Assembly: GCA_002840565.1 (NCBI GenBank)
Contig: PHBK01000003.1
Span: 1 to 47,492, forward strand
From: Deltaproteobacteria bacterium HGW-Deltaproteobacteria-12
GTDB lineage: Bacteria; Desulfobacterota; Syntrophia; Syntrophales; Smithellaceae
Direction of reading: 5' to 3'
DNA length: 47,492 nt
The notes beneath the pieces were generated by a model. The model was given only the letters and a program-made list of their open reading frames with translations. It did no database searches and was not told where the DNA came from. Below, in pieces: positions 1 through 7,405 of this stretch (positions are counted from its first letter, which is position 1; every line of letters begins with the position of its first letter). A program made the translations under genes and the position numbers.

Positions 1-443
1 ATGTTTCAGCTACTTACATTTTATGATTACACAAGCAATATGGTCGAAAACAATAACCAACTGAACTTATTCACGGATTATTCCGGACAGTAGTGATTGA
101 AGATAATAAAATAATTCCAGTTGATATTGGAAGTCATGATGAGGTTTATTAGTGAAACTCCAATTACGAAAGTGAAACCCGGCGGATGAGACTGTGTCAC
201 AATGTCTTTGCGAACGAATGTAATGAGTGAAGCAATCTCATAGGCCTTTGATAACATAAAGATTGCCACACACACTGTCGTGCGTTCGCAATGACAAGCA
301 AGGATTGCGACATAGTCTGGGATGCAGGGCGCAGCGCATAACCTAATAACCTGAAGGTCACGCGAGGTCACGAGTCGGAATTGGCCAGACCAACTATCCC
401 GCGTTAGCGGCGGCAGTCATAATTTTGTATTAAGAGGTGAAAA
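1..443. other. gene-free left edge
   Basis: I see no gene here. The stretch holds the palindromic element at 189-318, a short direct repeat GTGAAAC at 152-158 and 172-178, and the ribosome binding site AGAGGTG at about 434-440 for the gene starting at 444. The 97-codon minus-strand frame across 78-371 follows the palindrome sequence and has no protein-like character. Confidence 0.6.
189..318. repeat. 130-bp imperfect palindrome (REP/MITE-like dispersed element)
   Basis: The outer arms AGACTGTGTCACAAT (189-203) and ATTGCGACATAGTCT (304-318) are reverse complements at 13 of 15 positions. Inside them TTTGCGAACG (207-216) plus GCAATCT (232-238) is mirrored by AGATTGC (260-266) plus CGTTCGCAATGAC (283-295), with nearly equal spacing on both sides. 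The core resembles the widespread 'CATTGCGAACG...GGCAATCT' family of intergenic palindromes. It has no transposase and is probably a non-autonomous element. Reading frames through it are not credible genes. Confidence 0.6.
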
Positions 444-1202
444 ATGGAAGACGTCTATTTGATATTTAAATCTTTTGCCGATCCGGTTTTTATTATCTTT
501 ATCCTGCTTTTAATTTCTCTGGTTCTCTGCTTTATCGGCACCAAAAAAAAGAACGGCATTTTGATTTTAGTATTGGCGATTATTTTGCTGTATGGGGGAA
601 GCATTGCGCCGGTGGCCAATTATCTGGCTTACTCACTGGAGAAAGATTATCTACGTGCACCATCTCCGGCGGAGAACAAGCTGGAAGTGATAATTGTTTT
701 AGGAGGAGGTGTTATTGACATTAATACTTTGAATAGCACTTTCCCGTCGGAATCATCGGCGGCAAGGCTGCTCCATGGAGTGTCAATACTGAATAAATAT
801 GGGGCGAAGTATTTTATATGTGCCGGTAAGGGAGCGGGCGGAATATCCGAAGGCGAAGTAATGGCGCGCATGGCGTTGGAACTGGGAGTGCCGAAAGAAA
901 AGATCAGAATAGATGCCAAATCGAACAATACCTGGGAACACGCGGTGGAACTAAACAAGATGTTTGTAAATAAAAACACTTATGTCGGAATTGTTACCTC
1001 CGGGTATCATATGAAAAGAGCGGAAAAAGAGTTTAAAAAATATTTTCGAAATGTTGTGCCGCTGCCGGCATCTCATTCCTATGCGACGCCGGTGGGGAGA
1101 AATCCGGTTCAATATATACCTCAAACGGCGGCATTGAGTGCAACAGCGAACATGTTGAGAGAACTGATCGGATCAATCTGGTACGACATAAAAGCTTTCT
1201 GA
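444..1202 (+). CDS. DUF218 / YdcF-ElyC-like membrane protein
   Basis: A 252-residue protein with two N-terminal membrane segments (about residues 14-31 and 37-60) followed by a DUF218 domain. The domain starts at EVIIVLGGGV near residue 82 and continues with a conserved glycine-rich strand (FICAGKGAGG), SEGEVMARMALELGVP and NTWEHAVE, and VTSGYHMKRAE. In the family (SanA, ElyC, YdcF) these residues form a Rossmann-like pocket. ElyC and SanA affect envelope integrity and ElyC is linked to polyprenyl-phosphate metabolism, but no reaction is proven for this branch. The start has a good Shine-Dalgarno sequence (AGAGGTG). Its role beside a polysaccharide locus is plausibly envelope-related; this is inference. 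Confidence 0.8.
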   Translation: MEDVYLIFKSFADPVFIIFILLLISLVLCFIGTKKKNGILILVLAIILLYGGSIAPVANYLAYSLEKDYLRAPSPAENKLEVIIVLGGGVIDINTLNSTFPSESSAARLLHGVSILNKYGAKYFICAGKGAGGISEGEVMARMALELGVPKEKIRIDAKSNNTWEHAVELNKMFVNKNTYVGIVTSGYHMKRAEKEFKKYFRNVVPLPASHSYATPVGRNPVQYIPQTAALSATANMLRELIGSIWYDIKAF

Positions 1203-1252
1203 GAATTCACGCAAACAACAATTGGTTCAATATCAATCCCTGGATTTCAACC

Positions 1253-2146
1253 TTAGAAACGATAGGTGAGTTCCAGCATGTGAAAATCCGCCCCCGTGTT
1301 GCGAGGTCCGTAGATCGCGGCATCGGAATAGTGCAGATAACGGTAGCCCACTCCCAGCTGTTTGAAGAGTGGAACGCCGACACCTGCGGTCAGGGCAAAT
1401 TGGAAGTGTCCGCCGAAGTTTTGCGTTCCAAAGCTATGCCTGCTGAGAATAGCCCCGCCGGCGCCCATGTCTAATGTGAATCGACCATCTTGACTGCCCA
1501 GGGTAACCAGGGGAATGAGAGAAACGACCAGAGCGGTTTCCCCGGCGCCATAAAGAGCGCCGGCGCTGGTCATCAGCCTTATGTCGGCTCCCCAGCCTGA
1601 TTTTGAATACCAACCCCAAGGCAGCCTTAAGTTCACCGCCACGTCGAACTCCTGAAAATCTTCCGGCGCCAAACCGCCGATTATGTCATTATTGGAGAAG
1701 GCTGCCCGGATACTGACACTATGTAAACTCAGTTTGTCAGCAACCTGCTTATCGTTTTCACATATATCAAACCACTTTCTTTGTTTTGCCGCTTTCTTCA
1801 TGGTGCCAGATGTTGCGGGGGAGTCGCAGTCGACGGCGGCGGCATCAGTAATGACTGAATTTACTCCATCTCCCTTCAGTGGCAGGCTTTCTTCTGTTGC
1901 CGCATTCCGGTAACAAAGGAAGTTTTGTGAGGCCAAATGAAGCAAGCCTTTATGGATTTCCCGATTATTCTCTGTCCTTGGTTGCCCCACTTTGACGTCG
2001 GAATCGGCTGCAGCATGAACATAAGTATCATGCAAATATGGCATTGCCACAGCAGGCTTAGACAAAAAAAGGAGTACAAAAACAATAAAGAAAGAGTAGA
2101 TAAAAAAAGGATTGCGAAAACAACAAAAAAACGGATAGTATTTCAT
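1253..2146 (-). CDS. PagL-like outer-membrane lipid A 3-O-deacylase (acyloxyacyl hydrolase)
   Basis: Starting at 2146 gives 297 residues opening with a signal peptide (MKYYPFF..., hydrophobic core, cleavage probably after KPAVA). A variable linker of about 110 residues follows, then a beta-barrel-like C-terminal half ending in an aromatic residue (ELTYRF), as in outer-membrane proteins. The end matches PagL: RYLHYSDAAIYGP and later the GADFHMLEL segment. PagL uses a His-Ser pair in an HxSN block; here His272 and Ser274 are present but Asn is Asp275. PagL removes the 3-O acyl chain of lipid A at the outer membrane. Frames extending to ATGs at 2206 or 2320 exist, but a sigma70-type promoter at 2213-2242 would start RNA near 2206, which excludes 2320 and favours 2146. 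The gene is divergent from the EPS regulator. Confidence 0.75.
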   Translation of the reverse strand: MKYYPFFCCFRNPFFIYSFFIVFVLLFLSKPAVAMPYLHDTYVHAAADSDVKVGQPRTENNREIHKGLLHLASQNFLCYRNAATEESLPLKGDGVNSVITDAAAVDCDSPATSGTMKKAAKQRKWFDICENDKQVADKLSLHSVSIRAAFSNNDIIGGLAPEDFQEFDVAVNLRLPWGWYSKSGWGADIRLMTSAGALYGAGETALVVSLIPLVTLGSQDGRFTLDMGAGGAILSRHSFGTQNFGGHFQFALTAGVGVPLFKQLGVGYRYLHYSDAAIYGPRNTGADFHMLELTYRF

Positions 2147-2212
2147 CTTGCCATTCGACAATTCACACACAATATCGTCTTTTTTGATGAGAAATTTCTT
2201 TTTCATGGATGA

Positions 2213-2242
2213 GATATAAGATTTTCGGACTTGTCTGTCAAT
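2213..2242 (-). promoter_or_regulatory. sigma70-like promoter for the PagL-like gene
   Basis: On the minus strand a perfect -35 box TTGACA (2237-2242) is followed after 18 nt by TATATC (2213-2218, 4 of 6 matches). Transcription would begin around 2206, giving a leader of about 60 nt before the ATG at 2146. This agrees with the signal-peptide start. Confidence 0.45.
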
Positions 2243-2476
2243 AAACATTGACCGTAAAATTTGCGCTGTTGATGCTTGTATGTGGCAATAATTGCGTTTA
2301 TTGCTAAGTGAAAGCATCAACTTTTCCTTAATCTTCCATGTTGTTTAGTACGGCAAGTTATGGTTAGCAGCCGTCTTTACACAGATTGTCAAATAGACTT
2401 TACCCTAGGGCAAGTAGTTTTATTTTTCAGCTATAATTTTCCGGCGCTTCTTTTAGTGATTTTCGAGTGTTTTTTC

Positions 2477-2505
2477 TTGACTTTACATAATTATTTCATT
2501 AGATT
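2477..2505 (+). promoter_or_regulatory. sigma70-like promoter for the EPS regulator
   Basis: TTGACT (2477-2482, 5 of 6 matches) is separated by exactly 17 nt from TAGATT (2500-2505, 4 of 6 matches). The predicted start of RNA near 2512 leaves 28 nt before the ATG at 2540 and only about 10 nt before the in-frame ATG at 2522. It therefore supports 2540 as the gene start. Confidence 0.5.
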
Positions 2506-2539
2506 TCACAGTGTTCACGACATGAACAAATGGGGTTTT

Positions 2540-2917
2540 ATGGCCGTTCAACGCAAAAATAATTCTGAAACCGAGGAATCCCTTCTGGTTCTTCGAGAAA
2601 TAAACGCAAATCCAAAACTAACTCAAAGGGAGCTTTCCTCGCGCCTCGGCCTGAGTCTGGGGAAAATCAACTTTCTCATGAAGGCGTTGATGGAAAAGGG
2701 CTTGATTAAGGCCGAGAACTTTAAAAATTCCAGCAATAAAAGCGCATATTTGTATTATCTCACCCCGTTGGGGATCGAAGAAAAAGCAAGAACTACCTAT
2801 CGATTCCTGAAGCGGAAGATCGAAGAATACGAAAAGCTGGAAATAGAAATCCAGCAATTAAAAAAGGAAGTTGGTACTTCCGATCTTCCGGGTGAAGGTC
2901 GGGATAATATTTTGTAG
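2540..2917 (+). CDS. MarR-type EPS-associated transcriptional regulator
   Basis: A 125-residue winged-helix protein. Residues about 10-85 form the DNA-binding domain: [20 protein letters not shown] is the helix-turn-helix, followed by [15 protein letters not shown] and a wing ending in [13 protein letters not shown] charged helix ([20 protein letters not shown]) follows, probably a short coiled coil for dimerisation. This layout matches the EPS-associated MarR-like family (TIGR04176), which usually lies directly upstream of exopolysaccharide loci, as here before wzz. The open frame reaches back to 2360, but that extension is hydrophobic and lies upstream of the promoter, so I start at MAVQRKN. 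It probably controls the downstream operon. Confidence 0.8.
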   Translation: MAVQRKNNSETEESLLVLREINANPKLTQRELSSRLGLSLGKINFLMKALMEKGLIKAENFKNSSNKSAYLYYLTPLGIEEKARTTYRFLKRKIEEYEKLEIEIQQLKKEVGTSDLPGEGRDNIL

Positions 2918-2957
2918 AGTAAAATAGATTCTTATACCTATTCGTAAAAACAATAAC

Positions 2958-2987
2958 TTGCAATATGTGGACACATGCCGATGTAAG
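2958..2987 (+). promoter_or_regulatory. possible operon promoter with overlapping inverted repeat
   Basis: TTGCAA (2958-2963) and TGTAAG (2982-2987) are spaced by 18 nt. The spacer contains the inverted repeat ATGTG-GA-CACAT (2965-2976). That is a reasonable place for an operator bound by the adjacent winged-helix regulator. Both boxes are imperfect, so this is tentative. Confidence 0.25.
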
Positions 2988-3044
2988 CCAGAGGGCGGAG
3001 CTGTATATGAATAGTTTCGTTTACAGAAAAAAAGGGGGGGACCT

Positions 3045-3887
3045 ATGGCTAAGCAGCCGGATAGCGAAATAATACCCGAAGACGAAGTAGCTCTTTACGA
3101 TTACTGGAAAGTTATTGTTAAAAGAAAAAAGATTTTACTGGGAATTATTTTTGTTCCCGTAATAATGGCAATTATAATTGCTTCTTTTCTGCCCCGTTAT
3201 TATCAGGGTGAAGGCGAAATATCACAACTGGTAATAACCGCGCCTAATATAGTGGCACATATAGGAGATATTGATGAGGCAAAAAAGAACAAGATATTTA
3301 CTAGTTATTCAGATGCAGTTAAAAATGTATTAATATTCCTTTCTCCAAAATCCACTGATAAAGTCAGAGTAATAATAGATGCCAAGACAGCAGATGTTAT
3401 TCCCCGCGCTTCTAATGATCTATTGGTCTATATCAGTAATCTGCCGGAAATCAGAAAAGAGGTTGACAAAACAAATGTAGAAACAGACAAAAAAACACAG
3501 ATGCTTATTGCAGAAGCGGATTTCAGGATGCAAAAGCTGAAGGAAGCGCAAAAGGCAAATCTTGTTTTTTTAAAGCAGGTGACCAACAGAATGAAAAAAC
3601 AGGAAATTGTTCTTGCTGATATTAATCCGGCGGATATAATTCAAAAAGATGCTGACCTATCTTTAGAAATCAGCAAGCTGGAGCAGACCAAGACAGATTT
3701 GCTGAAGAAAAAGGAATTAAAAATTAATGCCGGCATATCAGGTCCGTACTCGATTAGCAAACAACCTTCGGATTTACGTATAAAACAAATATTAATCATT
3801 ATTTGCGTGCTCAGCCTTTTTGTTGGTGTAGTTGTTATCTTTTTTCTTGAATATTTTGATCGGATGAAAGCTCGGGATAATAAATGA
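3045..3887 (+). CDS. wzz: Wzz-type polysaccharide chain-length regulator
   Basis: A 280-residue inner-membrane protein with the standard Wzz plan. A short cytoplasmic lead contains EVALYDYWKVIVKRKK, transmembrane segment 1 lies at about 29-49, a long periplasmic helical region rich in Lys and Glu follows, and transmembrane segment 2 lies at about 247-268 (ILIIICVLSLFVG...). There is no C-terminal tyrosine kinase domain, so it is the Gram-negative Wzz type. It sets the repeat-unit number made by a Wzy polymerase; a Wzy-like protein is encoded at 39576. The start follows an unusually long G-run (3034-3040) acting as Shine-Dalgarno. It is the first structural gene of the locus. Only 81 nt separate it from legC, and these encode a gene remnant. 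Confidence 0.85.
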   Translation: MAKQPDSEIIPEDEVALYDYWKVIVKRKKILLGIIFVPVIMAIIIASFLPRYYQGEGEISQLVITAPNIVAHIGDIDEAKKNKIFTSYSDAVKNVLIFLSPKSTDKVRVIIDAKTADVIPRASNDLLVYISNLPEIRKEVDKTNVETDKKTQMLIAEADFRMQKLKEAQKANLVFLKQVTNRMKKQEIVLADINPADIIQKDADLSLEISKLEQTKTDLLKKKELKINAGISGPYSISKQPSDLRIKQILIIICVLSLFVGVVVIFFLEYFDRMKARDNK

Positions 3888-3969
3888 CTATCTTGGAGAT
3901 CAAGAAAACCGTTGGTTGTTTAATCCGGATAAGCTGAGAAAAGACAAACCTGGAGCAGATTATATTTAA
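3886..3969 (+). pseudogene. C-terminal remnant of a LegB-type 4,6-dehydratase
   Basis: After the wzz stop a frame reads about 27 codons (DYLGDQENRWLF, then NPDKLRKDKPGADYI) and ends in TAA overlapping the legC start as TAATG. LegB-family NAD-dependent 4,6-dehydratases typically end in a W-F/L-x-N-P-x-x-L-x-x-x-K-A-D-I-Y pattern, which this resembles. The stop-start overlap is what a coupled legB-legC pair would leave behind. I infer that most of legB was deleted or replaced when wzz came to lie here. The similarity is from memory of the family and the fragment is short. Confidence 0.45.
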
Positions 3970-5150
3970 TGTCACAGCTGGATATTGACAGCATTATCAA
4001 GGCGTTAGGAACAGTTATTTCCCGGGGCCAGAAGAGCCCCCTTGCCCTGCATGAGCCTTTTTTCCATGGTAACGAATGGGCATATGTCAAAGATTGTCTT
4101 GATTCCACCTGGGTCTCCTATGTTGGACAGTATGTGGATAAGTTTGAAATCATGCTTGCTGAGTTTACGGGGGTGCAGAAAGCGGTGGCGGTTGTCAACG
4201 GCACCGCGGCGCTTCATATGGCTCTCAAATTGGCAGATGTAACACCCGGTGATGAAGTTCTTGTTCCGGCCCTTACTTTTGTGGCTACAGCCAACGCAGT
4301 TGCGCATTGTGGTGCCATTCCTCATTTTGCTGATAGTGACGAAAGAACACTGGGACTCGATCCCTTGAAATTGAAAGATTATCTGAAAGCTGTTTCACAG
4401 GTGAGATCCAGCGGCTGTATAAATAAATTTTCCGGAAGACGAATTTCAACTGTTATTCCGGTTCATATATTCGGCCATCCGGTTGATCTTGATTCCCTTG
4501 CGGAGGTTTGTGAGGAATACAAAATCGTAATGGTGGAAGACGCCGCCGAAGCCCTTGGTTCTTATTATAGAGGCAGGCACACGGGAAACCATGGTAAGCT
4601 TTCCATCTTAAGCTTTAACGGCAACAAAACAATCACTACAGGCGGCGGTGGTGCCATCCTGACAAATGACGCCGCCCTGGCAGCTTTGGCCAAACACCTG
4701 ACTTCTACAGCAAAAATTCCTCATAAATGGGAGTTTCGGCACGACCATATTGGGTTTAATTATCGTCTGCCCAATCTCAATGCTGCTCTTGGATGCGCCC
4801 AGATGGAACAGCTTCCCGGCTTTTTAGAGCAGAAAAGGAAGCTGTCCGAATCCTACCAAAAGGCTTTTGCGAAAATAGAAGGTATTCGCTTCTTCACCGA
4901 ACCTTCTTTTGCTAAAAGTAATTACTGGCTCAATGTTATTCTTCTGGATGCAGCTTCATCGGAGAGACGCGATGAACTGCTGGAGAAGACAAACGAGCAT
5001 GGTTTCAAGACACGTCCGGCATGGGATCTCCTGAATACATTGCCGATGTTTCGGGGGTGTCCCGCTATGGATCTTTCCTGTGCAGAAAATCTGGTCAAGA
5101 GGATAATTAATATCCCCAGCAGTTCATTTTTAGGTAATAATCATGAATAA
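3969..5150 (+). CDS. legC: LegC-type PLP aminotransferase (legionaminic acid pathway)
   Basis: A 393-residue DegT/DnrJ/EryC1-family aminotransferase of the LegC branch. It has the typical opening LHEPFFHGNEWAYVKDCLDS and TWVSYVGQYVDKFE, the NGTAALHMALKLA phosphate-side segment, VEDAAEALGS with Asp191 contacting the PLP ring nitrogen, and SFNGNKTITTGGGG with the Schiff-base lysine Lys220. LegC transfers an amino group to C4 of a UDP-4-keto-6-deoxy-GlcNAc intermediate. The start overlaps the stop of the upstream remnant as TAATG, and the gene overlaps legG by 8 nt, so the block is translationally coupled. The 4,6-dehydratase that makes its substrate is absent locally apart from the remnant. Confidence 0.87.
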   Translation: MSQLDIDSIIKALGTVISRGQKSPLALHEPFFHGNEWAYVKDCLDSTWVSYVGQYVDKFEIMLAEFTGVQKAVAVVNGTAALHMALKLADVTPGDEVLVPALTFVATANAVAHCGAIPHFADSDERTLGLDPLKLKDYLKAVSQVRSSGCINKFSGRRISTVIPVHIFGHPVDLDSLAEVCEEYKIVMVEDAAEALGSYYRGRHTGNHGKLSILSFNGNKTITTGGGGAILTNDAALAALAKHLTSTAKIPHKWEFRHDHIGFNYRLPNLNAALGCAQMEQLPGFLEQKRKLSESYQKAFAKIEGIRFFTEPSFAKSNYWLNVILLDAASSERRDELLEKTNEHGFKTRPAWDLLNTLPMFRGCPAMDLSCAENLVKRIINIPSSSFLGNNHE

Positions 5151-6315
5151 AAGGCGAATTTGCATTGTAACAGGCACGCGGGCGGAATATGGTCTCCTCT
5201 TTTGGCTGATGAAGGAAATCCAGGAAGATCCAGATCTGGAGCTTCAGTTGGTCGCCACAGGCATGCACCTCTCTCCTGAATTCGGCTTGACTTACCGGAA
5301 GATTGAGGAAGACGGTTTTCACATTGATGAAAAAGTGGAGACTCTTCTTTCCGGCGATTCTCCAGTCGGTATTGCCAAATCCATCGGTTTGGGTGTTATT
5401 GGTTTTGCTGATGCTTTAGCCCGTTTGAAGCCGGATATTCTGGTTGTTCTGGGTGATCGGTACGAGATTTTCGCCGCTGCCCAAGCTGCCATGGTGGCAA
5501 AGATACCGCTTGCACACATTCATGGCGGTGAAACGACGGAAGGGGCCATCGATGAAGCCATCCGTCATGCTATTACGAAGATGTCCCATTTTCATTTTAC
5601 TTCCGCTGAAACATATCGCCGGCGGGTTATTCAGCTGGGTGAAAAGCCGGAGAGCGTTCTGAATTATGGCGCACCGGGTCTGGACAACCTCAGTAGGCTA
5701 GACCTTCTTGATAAGGGATCTTTCGAAAAGGCCATTGGTCTTAAATTAGGGGAATTATCATTCTTAGTTACATATCATCCCGTTACTTTGAGCGATGTAA
5801 TGCCGGAAAAGTCGATTCAGGAATTGTTCAATGCCATCGATCAATTCCCCGCAGCAACCATCATTTTTACAAAAGCAAATGCCGATACGAACGGGCGCAT
5901 AATTAATCAGAGCATTGAGAGGTATGTGGCAAAGAATCCATTCCGGGCAAAAGTATTCGCATCGCTGGGGCAACTGTTATATCTCAGTGCCGTAAAAAAC
6001 TGCGATATAGTCATTGGAAACTCGTCCAGCGGGCTGCTGGAAGCGCCTGTCTTCAAAAAACCTACCGTGAATGTAGGAGCACGTCAACAAGGGCGATTGC
6101 GGGCTGATTCGGTTATTGACTGTGCAGAAAATGAACAGGCTATTGCCGCCGCTATCAGAAGGGGATTATCGTCAGAGTTTAGAAGTATTCTGGGCGATGC
6201 TGTGTCTCCCTATGGATATGGAGGCTCTTCGTTTAAAATCAAAGAATATTTGAAGAAAGTATCTTTACAGAACGTTTTGATGAAGAAATTCTATGATGTG
6301 AATTATGATTGCTGA
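5143..6315 (+). CDS. legG: UDP-sugar hydrolysing 2-epimerase, NeuC/LegG type
   Basis: A 390-residue epimerase of the NeuC/LegG family: CIVTGTRAEYGLLFWLMKE at the N terminus, DILVVLGDRYEIFAAAQAA, the HIHGGETTEGAIDEAIRH active-site segment, and GNSSSGLLEAPVFKKPTVNV near the C terminus binding the nucleotide diphosphate. The family removes UDP from UDP-diacetamido-trideoxyhexose (or UDP-GlcNAc) while inverting C2, giving the free ManNAc-type precursor of an ulosonic acid. The legionaminate assignment rather than sialate rests on the legC and ptmE neighbours. It overlaps legC by 8 nt and legI by 11 nt. Confidence 0.87.
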   Translation: MNKRRICIVTGTRAEYGLLFWLMKEIQEDPDLELQLVATGMHLSPEFGLTYRKIEEDGFHIDEKVETLLSGDSPVGIAKSIGLGVIGFADALARLKPDILVVLGDRYEIFAAAQAAMVAKIPLAHIHGGETTEGAIDEAIRHAITKMSHFHFTSAETYRRRVIQLGEKPESVLNYGAPGLDNLSRLDLLDKGSFEKAIGLKLGELSFLVTYHPVTLSDVMPEKSIQELFNAIDQFPAATIIFTKANADTNGRIINQSIERYVAKNPFRAKVFASLGQLLYLSAVKNCDIVIGNSSSGLLEAPVFKKPTVNVGARQQGRLRADSVIDCAENEQAIAAAIRRGLSSEFRSILGDAVSPYGYGGSSFKIKEYLKKVSLQNVLMKKFYDVNYDC

Positions 6316-7405
6316 TCCCCAAAATAGAGTAAAGCCAATATTCATTATTGCCGAAGCCGGAGTAAATCATAACGGCAGCATCAAAGTTGCTAAAAAACTT
6401 ATTGATGTTGCCGCACGGTCAAGTGCGGATGCCGTAAAATTTCAGACTTTTCAGGCAGATAAAATTATCAGTAAATATGCTCCCAAAGCTGAATATCAGA
6501 AAATGTCCACCGCAGAGACCGAATCCCAGCTGGAAATGGTCAAAAAACTGGAGTTGACTGAAGGCGGGCATCGCCAACTTATAGAATATTGTCAATCACG
6601 AAAAATTCAATTTTTGTCCACGCCCTTTGACCTGGAAAGTATTAACCTTTTGGCCCAAAAATTCGCCTTGCCCAGCTTAAAAATACCTTCCGGCGAGATC
6701 ACTGACGCCCCCTTCCTGCTGGCTGCAGCGCAGACAGGCAAGAACATTATTCTCTCGACCGGGATGAGCACACTGAAAGAGGTTGCGGATGCCCTTGGTG
6801 TACTGGCTTTCGGGTATGCCGGATTCAGAAATAAGCCCGCCATTGCTGCTTTTAAAGAAGCTTATTATTCCGGAAAAGGACAGCGATTATTGAAAGAAAA
6901 AGTCATCCTTTTGCATTGCACAACGGAATATCCCGCGCCATTTGACGAAGTTAATTTAAAAGCCATGGAAACACTACGCAAAACCTTCGGTTTGCCGGTT
7001 GGTCTTTCTGATCATACACAGGGGATAGCTGTTTCCATAGCGGCGGCTGCGCTGGGTGCTGCTGTTATCGAAAAACATTTTACTTTAGATCGCCAGCTTC
7101 CTGGTCCGGATCACAAGGCTTCTCTGGAACCGGATGAACTTCACGCAATGATCAGGTCTATCCGTCAGGTGGAAAAAGCAATGGGAAGTGTGCAAAAGAA
7201 GCCCACGGTATCGGAAATCAAGAATCTTTATGTTGCACGCAAAAGCCTGGTGGCGGCGCAGCCGATTCATAAAGGCGATGTTTTCTCGCCGTTAAATTTA
7301 GCCTTTAAAAGACCCGGCACGGGCATTTCTCCAATGAGGTATTGGGGGTTGCTGGGCAAACGATCAGCTAAAAATTATTATGAGGACGAATTAATCACCA
7401 AATGA
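6305..7405 (+). CDS. legI: NeuB/LegI-type ulosonic acid synthase
   Basis: A 366-residue NeuB-family synthase. The TIM-barrel domain opens with FIIAEAGVNHNGSIKVAKKL and contains ADAVKFQTFQADKI, ILSTGMSTLKEVADAL, HCTTEYPAPFDEVNL, GLSDHTQGIAVSIAAAALGA and the metal-site EKHFTLDRQLPGPDH. The last 70 or so residues (VARKSLVAAQPIHKGDVFS onward) form a SAF/antifreeze-like domain that covers the partner active site. The enzyme condenses phosphoenolpyruvate with a 2,4-diacetamido-trideoxymannose to make a nonulosonic acid. The short gene overlaps on both sides indicate tight coupling. NeuB, LegI and PseI are hard to separate by eye; context favours LegI. Confidence 0.88.
   Translation: MIADPQNRVKPIFIIAEAGVNHNGSIKVAKKLIDVAARSSADAVKFQTFQADKIISKYAPKAEYQKMSTAETESQLEMVKKLELTEGGHRQLIEYCQSRKIQFLSTPFDLESINLLAQKFALPSLKIPSGEITDAPFLLAAAQTGKNIILSTGMSTLKEVADALGVLAFGYAGFRNKPAIAAFKEAYYSGKGQRLLKEKVILLHCTTEYPAPFDEVNLKAMETLRKTFGLPVGLSDHTQGIAVSIAAAALGAAVIEKHFTLDRQLPGPDHKASLEPDELHAMIRSIRQVEKAMGSVQKKPTVSEIKNLYVARKSLVAAQPIHKGDVFSPLNLAFKRPGTGISPMRYWGLLGKRSAKNYYEDELITK

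Larger units (their letters stand above)
2147..2539. other. divergent intergenic region between PagL-like gene and EPS regulator
   Basis: About 390 nt without a supported gene. It holds two outward-facing promoter candidates (minus strand 2213-2242, plus strand 2477-2505). The frames that extend both neighbouring ORFs into it have poor coding character and would lie upstream of the predicted transcription starts. Confidence 0.5.

Noticed and set aside
78..371. 97-codon minus-strand frame in the left edge
   Set aside because: It tracks the palindromic repeat and has no protein-family character.
1203..1252. Terminator between the convergent DUF218 and PagL-like genes
   Set aside because: No GC-rich hairpin with a T-run is visible in the 50-nt gap.
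2147..2320. Longer versions of the PagL-like gene, starting at 2206 or 2320
   Set aside because: The extension precedes the signal peptide, is not protein-like and lies upstream of or at the predicted transcription start.
2360..2539. 60-codon N-terminal extension of the EPS regulator
   Set aside because: Hydrophobic and unlike winged-helix regulators; a good promoter at 2477-2505 lies inside it.
2994..3004. ops-like element GGCGGAGCTGT before wzz
   Set aside because: It lacks the T of the GGCGGTAG core and no RfaH/NusG-like gene is in the window; too weak to list as a site.
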